Assembly (NCBI GenBank): GCA_036273715.1 | Contig: DASUHB010000044.1 | Location: forward strand, 1-39,917 | Origin: Gemmatimonadaceae bacterium | GTDB taxonomy: Bacteria > Gemmatimonadota > Gemmatimonadetes > Gemmatimonadales > Gemmatimonadaceae | Direction: 5' to 3' | Length of the DNA stretch: 39,917 nucleotides | Part shown: piece by piece, positions 17,374 to 26,154 of the stretch | How positions within the stretch are numbered: position 1 is the first letter of the stretch | Layout of the letters: every line of letters begins with the position of its first letter | Program-made: the position numbers and the translations under genes | Notes under the pieces: generated by a model | The model's input: the letters and a program-made list of their open reading frames with translations, nothing else | Told to the model about the DNA's origin: nothing | The model's database searches: none

Positions 17374-19227
17374 ATGTGTGGCATCGCCGGTCGCTATGGA
17401 GTCGCTCCCCTCGAGGTAGCAGAAGCAGATGAACTTGCGAATTCCTTTCAAACAGCCTTGAGGGCACGGGGGCCTAACGGCTGGCAGCACCACCACGACT
17501 CTGATCTCGTGCTCGTCCACCGTCGCCTCGCGATCATCGATCTCTCGGCGGCTGCAGCGCAGCCCTTGTGGAACGAAGATCAAACGATCTGCGTCATCGC
17601 GAACGGGGAAGTTTACAATCACCGGGAGCTGCGCGAGCAATTGACCAGGCAGGGGCACCGCTTCAGGAGCCGGTCTGACTCCGAGATTATTGTGCACCTG
17701 TACGAGCAGCATGGGATCGATGCGTGCTGCGCAGCTCTAGAAGGCATGTTCGCGTTTGCGCTCTGGGATTCGCGAAGCCGAGACTTGTATCTCGTGCGCG
17801 ACCGCCTCGGCATCAAACCGCTGGTGCTCGCCGAGCACGATCACGGGGTCAGCTTCGCATCCACACTTCCCGCGTTGCTCTGTGACGCGGACGTGCCGCG
17901 AGTTCTGCGAGAGGAGGCATTTGTCGCACTATTGAAGTGGGGCTTTGTTCCGTCGCCATGGTCGGCCGTTCGCGCGGCGCGCCGACTCGATCCGGGATCT
18001 TGGATTCGAATCAGAGCCGGTCGTGTGCGTGAAGAACACGCCTGGTGGAGCGATTTGCCAACCGATCGCGACGCGACCGAGGCGGATGTACGACGCGCAA
18101 TCGAGCGGGCAGTCGATGGGCACCTGGTCTCCGATGTTCCGATCGGAGTTCTGCTCAGCGCTGGCATCGATTCCGGTATTGTTGCCGGTTTGGCTCGGCG
18201 TCTTCAGGCTGAACCGACGCTCCAAGCGTGGACCGTTCGACACGCAGGCTTCGTCGACGATGAATATCCCGGCGCAATGCAGGCGGCCGCGTGCTTCGGC
18301 CTTCCGTGCACCGCCGTGGATGTCGGCGACGCGGGGCTAACGGAAGAACGATTTGATAACATAATTGCAGCAATGGACGAACCGCTTGCCGTCAGCAGCC
18401 TGGTCGGCCTGCACGGGCTCTTCCGAGAGATCGCACCATCGAGGCGGGTGATCCTGACCGGCGATGGCGGCGACGAGTTGTTCGCTGGTTACAGCTGGCA
18501 CGCGGGTATGCCGGCGGTTCCTTCTTGGGCGAGGGGCGCGCGGTTCGCACGAGTCGCGCCGGTCCTGGCCGGTCTCTCTAACCTGCCTGGTCGAGCAGGT
18601 TCGTTCGGGAAGGTCGCGGCGCGCGTTCGTCGAGAGCCTTCCATGGTGTATCTCGATAAGCTGCGCACGACCCGGGATGATGTTCTCGAGCATCTCGGTA
18701 TCGCTGCGATTCAAAATGACCCGATGGAACTGCGGGCTGCCGCAGCTTGGAACCGCTTCGCGGCCAATGGAACGCTGGAACAGATGCTCGCTGTGGATCG
18801 CGGGACTGCGTTAGTCGACGAAATGTTAGCGAAGTTGGACACGGCCGCGATGGCGTACGGCATCGAGGCGCGCGTTCCGCTCTTGGCGGATCAGGTCGTG
18901 CAGGTGGCCAAGCGTACGCGTGAGGATCTGAAATGGGCGGGGGATCGGGGGAAGATCGTGCTCCGAAACTGGTACGCTCGCCTAGGGCCTAAAGGTTTGT
19001 CGGCCCGTCGCAAGACCGGCTTCAATTCGCCCGTGGGAAAGTGGTTTGAAGGGGAGCGCGGCGAGTTTCTTCGCGAGCACGTGCGCGCCAGCCTCGGTTT
19101 CTTCGATGCATCGGCAGACGGGAGCAATCTCACTCCTGGCACCCACATGGCCCTCGCCGTTGCGGATGCTTGGAGAATAAGGGTCAGTGCGATACCGCCG
19201 GTGCGTGCACAATTGATGCAGCGTTAG
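17374..19227 (+). CDS. asnB: Asparagine synthase-like glutamine amidotransferase, copy 1
   Basis: The 617-residue protein has the class II glutaminase domain starting MCGIAG, where Cys2 is the nucleophile after Met removal. It also shows VHRRLAIIDLS (48-58), NGEVYNHRELREQL (77-90) and RDRLGIKPL (142-150). The synthetase domain has the PP-loop S262-AGIDS-267, where the common SGGxDS has Ala at the second position, then LTGDGGDELFAGY (361-373) and EARVPLLADQVV. Family members make asparagine from aspartate with ATP and glutamine, but many in polysaccharide clusters are thought to amidate sugar acids. A second family member lies at 21918. No copy of the octamer occurs between 17480 and 23391. 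The family call is secure; the substrate is not. Confidence 0.9.
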   Translation: MCGIAGRYGVAPLEVAEADELANSFQTALRARGPNGWQHHHDSDLVLVHRRLAIIDLSAAAAQPLWNEDQTICVIANGEVYNHRELREQLTRQGHRFRSRSDSEIIVHLYEQHGIDACCAALEGMFAFALWDSRSRDLYLVRDRLGIKPLVLAEHDHGVSFASTLPALLCDADVPRVLREEAFVALLKWGFVPSPWSAVRAARRLDPGSWIRIRAGRVREEHAWWSDLPTDRDATEADVRRAIERAVDGHLVSDVPIGVLLSAGIDSGIVAGLARRLQAEPTLQAWTVRHAGFVDDEYPGAMQAAACFGLPCTAVDVGDAGLTEERFDNIIAAMDEPLAVSSLVGLHGLFREIAPSRRVILTGDGGDELFAGYSWHAGMPAVPSWARGARFARVAPVLAGLSNLPGRAGSFGKVAARVRREPSMVYLDKLRTTRDDVLEHLGIAAIQNDPMELRAAAAWNRFAANGTLEQMLAVDRGTALVDEMLAKLDTAAMAYGIEARVPLLADQVVQVAKRTREDLKWAGDRGKIVLRNWYARLGPKGLSARRKTGFNSPVGKWFEGERGEFLREHVRASLGFFDASADGSNLTPGTHMALAVADAWRIRVSAIPPVRAQLMQR

Positions 19228-19261
19228 TCGGCTATTTCGAGTCATCGCAACGTTCGCTGAC

Positions 19262-20632
19262 GTGGACTCGGTCGAGTCACCGGTTCGAATAAACGCTGGC
19301 CGCCCTGCGAAGGATGGCGAGTATATCGTCGTTCATGTCGTCGTGCAGGAAACGACGAAGCCCCTCGTCGGTCCGCAGGTCCTCGATCACATGCAGTCGC
19401 AGGCTACGACGCCCGGCTCATCGCGCCCCACGCGCGTCATCGTCCTTCTCTTGGAACCGCTGCGTCGGGTGTTCAAGCCAGAAGTGAAGAGGGCTGTCCG
19501 CTCGCTCAAAGCGCGCGCTCCTGGCGTTACGGTTGTGTTGCTACCCTACGTTAGTCGATTGACTGTCGCAAAGAACGCTTCGTTTCTCGCGCGATTGGTG
19601 AAACGCTGGGCAAACGGCCGTCCCGTGGTGTTTCACTGTCGCGGTGAGCGGGCGGTTGGATGGGCGCACGCCCTGTCTCAACACTTTGGACACACAGGCA
19701 TCATCGCGGACGTTCGAGGACCGTGGCCAGAAGAGCTGCTATTTGCACGTAGTCGTCAAGCGTTCCATTCCGCACAAGCGGCGAACAACCGCGACTACGA
19801 GCACGCAACGCGCAACCTTCTCGCGGCACTTTCCTTGTCGCAGCGCGCCGCTACCGTGTCTGACGGAATGTGCGAGTGGCTTGCCGCCTTGGGGGTCGCA
19901 CCGACAAAACTGGACTGCGTTCCCTGCTGCGTTCGGAATGTGGTTTACGATGAGGATGCGCGCGAGCAAATGCGCGACCGTCTCGGTATTTCGCGTGATC
20001 TGGTCCTGGCGTACGTCGGAGTCGTTAACCGGTTTCAGTATCTGACGGAGGGGCTCGGCGAGTTCGTGGCGCTCGCGATGCAAGGAAACCCGACGGTTCG
20101 TTTCATGGCGATCACCCCGGACCAACGGGACATGTCCACCCTGCTCAGGGATGCCGGAGTGGACTTGACCAGAATCTTTATTTTTCACCTTCCACAAGAA
20201 TTGGTCGCGAGTCATCTGATGGCCGCTGACGCTGGTCTCATCCTCGGAAAACCGGGCGTTCTCAAGTCCGTCGTGCAGCCGGTGAAGTTCGGCGAGTATC
20301 TCGCTGCCGGGTTGCCTGTCATTGCCTCTCGGGGGTCGCTCGGGATCGACCGGCTCGTCACTGCATATCAGGCTGGAATCCTCGTGGACTACACAAAAGA
20401 GAATTGGTCGAACGATGAGGTTCAACGTGCGTTAGACACTGTTAGCGCAACGCGCAATACTCTTCGAATGGGAGCGCTGGCACTCTGTCGTGACCACCTC
20501 TTGTGGGAGCGATATGCGAGCGCCCAGCGCGAGGCATACGTCGATGCACTCACGATGGCGAAGACACGTGCCACGTGCATGCGCGCTAGCGGTGCCGCGC
20601 CAGCCGACACGCTGCGTTGTGTAATGCGATGA
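19262..20632 (+). CDS. Glycosyltransferase family 4-like protein
   Basis: The 456-residue protein shows two Rossmann-like halves. The first ends with a block DVRGPWPEELLFAR and the VSDGMCEWLAALGV segment. The second begins DLVLAYVGVVNRFQYLTEGL. The donor-site region (about 332-365) reads PVKFGEYLAAGLPVIAS, the short form used by GT4 relatives lacking a full E-x7-E motif. The GTG at 19262 is the first in-frame start after the previous gene (34-base gap); the recognisable protein starts by about residue 20. The stop overlaps the next start (ATGA). A role in adding one sugar of the repeat unit is inferred from context. Confidence 0.82.
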   Translation: MDSVESPVRINAGRPAKDGEYIVVHVVVQETTKPLVGPQVLDHMQSQATTPGSSRPTRVIVLLLEPLRRVFKPEVKRAVRSLKARAPGVTVVLLPYVSRLTVAKNASFLARLVKRWANGRPVVFHCRGERAVGWAHALSQHFGHTGIIADVRGPWPEELLFARSRQAFHSAQAANNRDYEHATRNLLAALSLSQRAATVSDGMCEWLAALGVAPTKLDCVPCCVRNVVYDEDAREQMRDRLGISRDLVLAYVGVVNRFQYLTEGLGEFVALAMQGNPTVRFMAITPDQRDMSTLLRDAGVDLTRIFIFHLPQELVASHLMAADAGLILGKPGVLKSVVQPVKFGEYLAAGLPVIASRGSLGIDRLVTAYQAGILVDYTKENWSNDEVQRALDTVSATRNTLRMGALALCRDHLLWERYASAQREAYVDALTMAKTRATCMRASGAAPADTLRCVMR

Positions 20633-21915
20633 ATCTCGCATTCCTTTGTTATCCCTACCATCGCGGTGGCGTAACCCGTTGGATGGCGGATTTGGCCATC
20701 GAAATACAGCGATGCGGTGGCAAGAGCTGGTTTGTAGCACCGCGGCCGCGGTCGCCCTTCGTCAGTGGCCGTGGGCGTCCAACCATGGTGGATCTCTTCG
20801 CGGAACTGTCTCCCGAAGAGCGGCCAACCATCGTCGCGCCAGTTGTTGGCTCAATGTTCGAGTTTGGTACCGCTGCGTATCGGTCATCGGTCTACGCCGC
20901 CGCGCTTCAAGAGGGTGTACCGGCGAGTGTCCCGGTCGTCGTCTCCAACGATGCTGAAACCTGGTCGGCGGCAGCATATTTGTCACCGCGAAACCCGATG
21001 ATCGCCGTCTTGCACGGCAATCACGTCATCAATGACAGGCTCGTCCTCCGATACGACCGTGCCGCTGCCGCGATCGCGTGCGTGTCGACGCGCGTCAACC
21101 GCCGCACGAACGCACTCGGCCGATCCGGCTACGCTCCGTTAGTCACCATTCCCTGCGGCATCCCGTTGCACCCTCTCCGCAACCGCCCCACCGGTTCGGA
21201 CAAAGCGATGCATTTGGCGTGGGTCGGCCGTATGGACGAAGCCGAAAAACGCGTGAGCGATTTGCCCAAGATCGCCGCGCAACTCTGCGACGCCGGCATA
21301 TCCTTCACGTTCGATCTCATGGGTGATGGTCCGGCGCGCGAATCGCTCTCCCGCGCGTTCCTTACCCTCGACCTCGGCAATCGCGTACGACTTCATCCAT
21401 GGTCGGCCACCAGCGACGTGCTAGATCTCCTCGCGCGCTCCGACGTCCTCCTCATGTCGTCGAATTCGGAAGGCATGTCAATTACGGTCATGGAGGCGCT
21501 GAGTATGGGCTGCGCCATCGTCTCGAGTCGCGTGAGCGGCGTCGAGGACTACGAAACGCATGCAGCCGCGCGTTCGTGCCTCTGGCTCTATGACATTGGC
21601 GACGTGTCAGCAGCTGCCGAAAAGATTCGCGCCGCTTTCAATATTCCGTCGTCGGCGCGCGAGGTGGCAGCGCGAGCCCTCGCCGAGTCGGAGTTCTCGA
21701 TCGGTGTGTGCGCCCAACGCTACGGGCAGCTTCTGTCGCAATTGGCGGCGACGGACTCTGTTGGACGTGTAGCGGTCGATGCAACGCGCACCATCACCGC
21801 GCTCGTATCACTGCCCGTGGCTGCCCAACGGCTGGTGAGGCTGTATGCGACTGGACGCCATGGGCGCTCGGCACCGGCAACGTCGGCGTTCCGATCGGTC
21901 TCGCACGTAGCATAG
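20629..21915 (+). CDS. Glycosyltransferase family 4
   Basis: The protein has 428 residues from the ATG at 20629, which overlaps the previous stop as ATGA; an upstream in-frame ATG at 20617 would add four residues. It opens with MNLAFLCYPYHRGGVTRWM, a standard GT4 first strand and glycine-rich turn. The segment LAWVGRMDEAEKRVSDLPKI starts the donor half. The E-x7-E motif is at about residue 280 (SEGMSITVMEALSMGCAIV). Substrates are unknown. It is followed after two bases by the second asparagine-synthase-like gene. Confidence 0.88.
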   Translation: MNLAFLCYPYHRGGVTRWMADLAIEIQRCGGKSWFVAPRPRSPFVSGRGRPTMVDLFAELSPEERPTIVAPVVGSMFEFGTAAYRSSVYAAALQEGVPASVPVVVSNDAETWSAAAYLSPRNPMIAVLHGNHVINDRLVLRYDRAAAAIACVSTRVNRRTNALGRSGYAPLVTIPCGIPLHPLRNRPTGSDKAMHLAWVGRMDEAEKRVSDLPKIAAQLCDAGISFTFDLMGDGPARESLSRAFLTLDLGNRVRLHPWSATSDVLDLLARSDVLLMSSNSEGMSITVMEALSMGCAIVSSRVSGVEDYETHAAARSCLWLYDIGDVSAAAEKIRAAFNIPSSAREVAARALAESEFSIGVCAQRYGQLLSQLAATDSVGRVAVDATRTITALVSLPVAAQRLVRLYATGRHGRSAPATSAFRSVSHVA

Positions 21916-21917
21916 CG

Positions 21918-23948
21918 ATGTGCGGCATCCTCGGCTTGATCCGTCGCGATGCGGCGCTGGAGGAGCCGACTCTTCCGTTAGTCATGGCGACGCGTCGCGT
22001 GCGGCATCGCGGCCCGGACGACGAAGGCTACCTCCTATGGAATCCGGATGAGCTAACCCGCGTGTATGCAGGAGACGAAACGTCGCCTCAAACGCGCGAT
22101 ACGAAGCGACTCGTGCTCCTTCCGTCGCGCACTCGCTGGCGCGTCGGACTTGGCCACCGTCGGCTGTCGATCGTCGATCTTTCGCCGGGCGGCCATCAGC
22201 CGATGCTGCACCACGAAACCGGACTCGCCATCGTCCTAAACGGCGAGATCTACAACCACGTCGAGCTGCGCGCCGACCTCGAGCGGATGGGCCATCGGTT
22301 CGCGTCCCGCTCCGACACGGAAGTGCTCCTCGCCGCGTGGGCAGAGTGGGGGCCAGGGTGTCTCGATCGGTTGAATGGAATGTTCGCGTTTCTTCTGCTC
22401 GATCCACGGAATGGCGGGACGCTGCACGCCGTTCGCGATCGGTTCGGCGTCAAGCCGCTGTATTGGGCCGTCGTCGGCGGTTTCATCGCGCTCGCATCCG
22501 AGATTAAGCAGATCCGCACGCTGCCCGGGTACAAGTTCGCGCCTGACGAAACAGGTGTTCGCCGCTACCTGGTGGATGCGCGCCTCGACGCGTCGTCCGA
22601 TACGATGCACGACGGCGTGCACCAGCTGCGTGGTGGCGAGCGAGTTGCCATCGACTTGCGGAGCCGCGATGCCCCCGTGAAGGTCACCAGGTGGTATCGG
22701 TTCGCTCCGGCCACGACGACGCGCAACCTCCGAGACGCCGCCGCACGTGTGCGCGAACTCCTAACTGACAGTATTGCGCTGCGCTTACGTGCCGACGTCC
22801 CAGTCGGATCGTGCCTGTCCGGCGGCCTTGACTCCTCCGCCATCGTCTGCCTCGCACATCGCCAGCTCGCCGCGTACGACGCGGATGCGGGGCAGGTGAC
22901 CGTCACGGCGCGGCACTCGGACGCCGCCTTCGATGAATGGCAGTACGCGGAGGGAGTGATTCGCGCGACCCATGCCAAGTCCGTCGGTGTCTGGCCGAAG
23001 TCCGCCGAGCTCGTTTCCGACCTCGACGAATTGCTGTGGCACATGGACGAGCCTTTTGGCTCGACCAGCATGTACAGTCAGTGGTGCGTGTTTCAAGCGG
23101 CGGCCGATGCGGGGCTGAAAGTGATGTTGGATGGCCAAGGTAGCGATGAACAGCTCGCTGGATACGGCGGTAACGACACGGCCTTGTATACCGGGATGCT
23201 GCGCCGCGGGAGAATGCTCCGATTGGCTGGCGAGATCAATGCGTACCGTCGGCGCCAGGGCACGCTGCCGATCGCCCAATTGATCCTCGCGATGCGCAAT
23301 GTGATGCCTGCGGTCGATACCTTGCTCCCGGCACGCGTCCGTATTACGCGCAGCATGCCGACCTGGCTGCGCGCCGTAGCGCCTAACGGCCACGATGATA
23401 CGCCACCCATCGACTTACGGGACAGCCTGCGCCGGCAAACTTTCGACACGTCGCTGCCCGTGCTCCTGCGCTACGAGGATCGAAACTCGATGGCGTGGTC
23501 GATCGAATCGCGCGTCCCTTTCCTCGACTACAGGTTGGTAGAGTTTCTCGCGGGGCTGCCCGATGAGATGAAGCTGCATCGCGGCGTCACGAAAGTCGTT
23601 CTGCGACGTGCCGTTGCCGATGTGCTCCCTCCAACCGTACGCGACCGGCGCGACAAGATGGGCTTCGTCACGCCCGAGCGGACATGGTTAAGCGAGATTC
23701 CACGGGAGTGGACCCGCGAGCAGCTGCGCGTCGCGATCGACTGCTCGCCGAACGTGCTGCATGCGGATGCGGCGCTGAAGGAGGTCGAGGACATCCTCGC
23801 GGGCCGGGCACCGTTCTCATTCCTGCCGTGGCGATTCATCTGCTTGGGCCGATGGCTGCGCAACAATTCCGAGGGTGACGATCGGTCGGGAGACGTTTCG
23901 TCCGACAACGCATCGCGCCAGAGGACCGTGCAGTCCGCACCGGTATGA
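21918..23948 (+). CDS. asnB: Asparagine synthase-like glutamine amidotransferase, copy 2
   Basis: The protein has 676 residues from the ATG at 21918, which gives the required MCGILG with nucleophile Cys2; the frame extends further upstream only through the previous gene. Glutaminase motifs are RHRGPDDEGY (29-38), GHRRLSIVDLSPGGHQPM (79-96), LNGEIYNHVELR (107-118) and RDRFGVKPLYW (173-183). The synthetase PP-loop is canonical, S301-GGLDS-306, followed by LDGQGSDEQLAGY and SRVPFLDYRLVEFLAG. It is longer than copy 1 and only distantly similar in the second half, so the two are not a recent duplication. The likely role is ATP-dependent amidation of a glycan or precursor, or asparagine synthesis. 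Confidence 0.9.
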   Translation: MCGILGLIRRDAALEEPTLPLVMATRRVRHRGPDDEGYLLWNPDELTRVYAGDETSPQTRDTKRLVLLPSRTRWRVGLGHRRLSIVDLSPGGHQPMLHHETGLAIVLNGEIYNHVELRADLERMGHRFASRSDTEVLLAAWAEWGPGCLDRLNGMFAFLLLDPRNGGTLHAVRDRFGVKPLYWAVVGGFIALASEIKQIRTLPGYKFAPDETGVRRYLVDARLDASSDTMHDGVHQLRGGERVAIDLRSRDAPVKVTRWYRFAPATTTRNLRDAAARVRELLTDSIALRLRADVPVGSCLSGGLDSSAIVCLAHRQLAAYDADAGQVTVTARHSDAAFDEWQYAEGVIRATHAKSVGVWPKSAELVSDLDELLWHMDEPFGSTSMYSQWCVFQAAADAGLKVMLDGQGSDEQLAGYGGNDTALYTGMLRRGRMLRLAGEINAYRRRQGTLPIAQLILAMRNVMPAVDTLLPARVRITRSMPTWLRAVAPNGHDDTPPIDLRDSLRRQTFDTSLPVLLRYEDRNSMAWSIESRVPFLDYRLVEFLAGLPDEMKLHRGVTKVVLRRAVADVLPPTVRDRRDKMGFVTPERTWLSEIPREWTREQLRVAIDCSPNVLHADAALKEVEDILAGRAPFSFLPWRFICLGRWLRNNSEGDDRSGDVSSDNASRQRTVQSAPV

Positions 23949-25312
23949 AGCAACCGTTGCGCACGGTGCTGATCTTCGCGCATGAATGCGCGCCGTATCA
24001 CGCGCCAACATCGACAATCGGTGCGCAGCGGGTCGCGCAGTTCGCCAAGCATCTGCCGAGCTTCGGCTGGCGAGCGATAGTCATTTGTTGCGACGCGCGC
24101 GAACGAGGCATAGGCTTCTCGACTGATGTCGCGGCGCGCATCGAACGCCAGGTCGAGGAAGCCAGCCCCGATGCGTCCTTGATCATTCCGACTCCTTCGC
24201 TGCCGTGGGATGGACTGTTGGATAGGTGGTGGCGCGTGAGCGCGCGGCGAGCGTCTAACGCGTGGCAGCGAGTTCTATGGCGAAAGCCACTGACTGCGCT
24301 CAAGCAACTCACCAATGGCGACTACAGCTCTGCATGGCAGCCGTGCGCACGTCGCGTGGCAGAGATCGTCGCACGGTCGGTGCGAGTCGACGCGTGCATT
24401 GGTGAGCACACGCCCGATGCCGGCTTGCTGCTCGCGCGATGGTTCGCTCGGGAGACAGGCGTGCCGTGGGTAGCAGATTTCCGTGATCCTGTGCTACGAC
24501 CGTTTCCGACAACCTTGCGGGCGCTGTACCTGCCCCGTATTCGATCACTACTTTCGACCGCTGCGCACCTGATCAACGTCAATGATCATTTGGCTGATCT
24601 CGATAGGGTGTTGTTAGGCCGCCCGGCTATGAGCATTCCTAACGGATTCGATCCGGAAGAATTCGGGCACGTCGAGATGCCGCCGCGAACCGCGCCCTTT
24701 ACGATCGCGTATTGCGGCAACCTCAATCCCGATATTCAAACGATGCGCCCGTTCTTCGAGGCGCTTCGCATCGTGGCGGCAACGTTGCCTAACGACGACG
24801 CAGGCGGCGTTCGTTTTGTGTACCGCGGTAGCGCCACATCCTATGTGAGAGAGCTTGCGCGCACGGTGGGCGTTAGCCGAATGGTCGATGCCGATGCCCA
24901 CGTTCCACGGGAGCAGGCGCTGCGGATCTTGCAGTCGTCCGATGCCTTATTGCTGCTGTCGATCACTGGGCGTGTACAGGAAGATAAGTACCTCGCACGG
25001 GGACTCTATCCGGCCAAGACGTTCGAGTATTTCGGTGCGAAGCGGCCGATCCTCTGTGTTCCGGGCGATGGCGGGATGCTCGACGATCTGATCCGAGCTA
25101 CGCGAACCGGAGTCGTGCTCAGCGATCCCGTTAGAATTGCAGAGTACATACTAGCATCGCAGCGCGAGCGTCAGAGTGGCCAGTTCGCGACGTATGCGCC
25201 AAACGAAGAGCTCGTCAACCAGTTCACCAGGCAGCGTCTCGCGGGAACTTTGGCAGTGTTGTTGGACAGGCTTGTGTCAGGCCAGCCCATGAGACTGCCT
25301 AACGCCAGCTGA
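23945..25312 (+). CDS. Glycosyltransferase family 4-like protein
   Basis: The 455-residue product begins RTVLIFAHECAPYHAPTSTI and then GAQRVAQFAKHLPSFGW, a pattern of GT4-like enzymes in which a family-specific insertion precedes the first helix. DFRDPVLRPFPTTLR closes the acceptor half. The donor half includes SIPNGFDPEEF and, near residues 350-375, YPAKTFEYFGAKRPILCVPG. The start overlaps the previous stop (ATGA). Two octamer copies lie within this gene and one overlaps its last codons at 25298. Donor and acceptor sugars cannot be read. Confidence 0.87.
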   Translation: MKQPLRTVLIFAHECAPYHAPTSTIGAQRVAQFAKHLPSFGWRAIVICCDARERGIGFSTDVAARIERQVEEASPDASLIIPTPSLPWDGLLDRWWRVSARRASNAWQRVLWRKPLTALKQLTNGDYSSAWQPCARRVAEIVARSVRVDACIGEHTPDAGLLLARWFARETGVPWVADFRDPVLRPFPTTLRALYLPRIRSLLSTAAHLINVNDHLADLDRVLLGRPAMSIPNGFDPEEFGHVEMPPRTAPFTIAYCGNLNPDIQTMRPFFEALRIVAATLPNDDAGGVRFVYRGSATSYVRELARTVGVSRMVDADAHVPREQALRILQSSDALLLLSITGRVQEDKYLARGLYPAKTFEYFGAKRPILCVPGDGGMLDDLIRATRTGVVLSDPVRIAEYILASQRERQSGQFATYAPNEELVNQFTRQRLAGTLAVLLDRLVSGQPMRLPNAS

Positions 25313-25315
25313 GTA

Positions 25316-26113
25316 ATGCTGCGTTCTCTTTTGCGCCGCCTGCCGCACGGGCGCGCGCGCGCCGCGCGTTGGGCACGTCATCTGTATCGGCACCCATTCG
25401 TCGATACTGTCGAGCCGGCCGAACTCGACATCCGGCTCTGGATCAACCCGCGCGATTGCTTCCAAGCGGAGATATGGGTCGGCGCATACCAACCGCACGT
25501 TGTCCGCTGGATCCGGAATAACGTACAGACGGGTGACACCGTGCTTTGCCTGGGTCTCCACGTCGGCTACGTGGCCGCGCTCTGCCGCCGACTCGCTGGC
25601 CCAACCGGCCACGTCTTCTCCGCCGAGCCGGACGCGCATGCCCGCGAGTTCGCGACGCGCAACCTAGGGCTCGGCGACGAACGCGATGCGCCGATCGATG
25701 TGTTCCCAGGCGGATTCGGCTCTGCCGAATCAAGCATACTACTCTACCAGTCGCGCGTGGCCGGTCACTCGTCGTTCGCGGCGCCGCATCAGCCAGATCG
25801 CACGGTCGAGGTCCAGGTCCAACGCGCGGATATTTTTCTCGGCGCGCGCGGCGTGACAGCGATTGATGTCCTCGTGCTCGATGTCGAGGGCTGGGAACTC
25901 GAGGTGTTACGCGGCCTTGAAGGTACGCTCGGTCGATCAAAGCGACTACGCGGATGCGTAGAACTCTCGCGCTGGGCGCTCGCGGACGCGAGTACGACGG
26001 CGCCGGAGGTGCTGAGCTGGCTCGCGAAACGCGGTGTGAGTCTACACCATTTGGCGGGTGACGATTGGGCGACCACTCCGGTCGCCTCCGCGAAACAGCA
26101 CCTCGACGCGTAA
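25316..26113 (+). CDS. FkbM family methyltransferase, copy 1
   Basis: The 265-residue protein shows the FkbM core: the SAM-binding strand GDTVLCLGLHVGYVAALCRR, the acidic end of strand 2 in GHVFSAEPDAHAREF, and the late hallmark VLVLDVEGWELEVLRGLEG. In most family members motif I reads DvGANvG; here it is LGLHVG, a deviation. Such enzymes methylate hydroxyl groups, and copies in polysaccharide clusters usually decorate the glycan. It starts three bases after the preceding stop. Confidence 0.85.
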   Translation: MLRSLLRRLPHGRARAARWARHLYRHPFVDTVEPAELDIRLWINPRDCFQAEIWVGAYQPHVVRWIRNNVQTGDTVLCLGLHVGYVAALCRRLAGPTGHVFSAEPDAHAREFATRNLGLGDERDAPIDVFPGGFGSAESSILLYQSRVAGHSSFAAPHQPDRTVEVQVQRADIFLGARGVTAIDVLVLDVEGWELEVLRGLEGTLGRSKRLRGCVELSRWALADASTTAPEVLSWLAKRGVSLHHLAGDDWATTPVASAKQHLDA

Positions 26114-26154
26114 GGCGCTAGCGTGCTTTGTCGCTACCGTCTTGACCTCACTCC

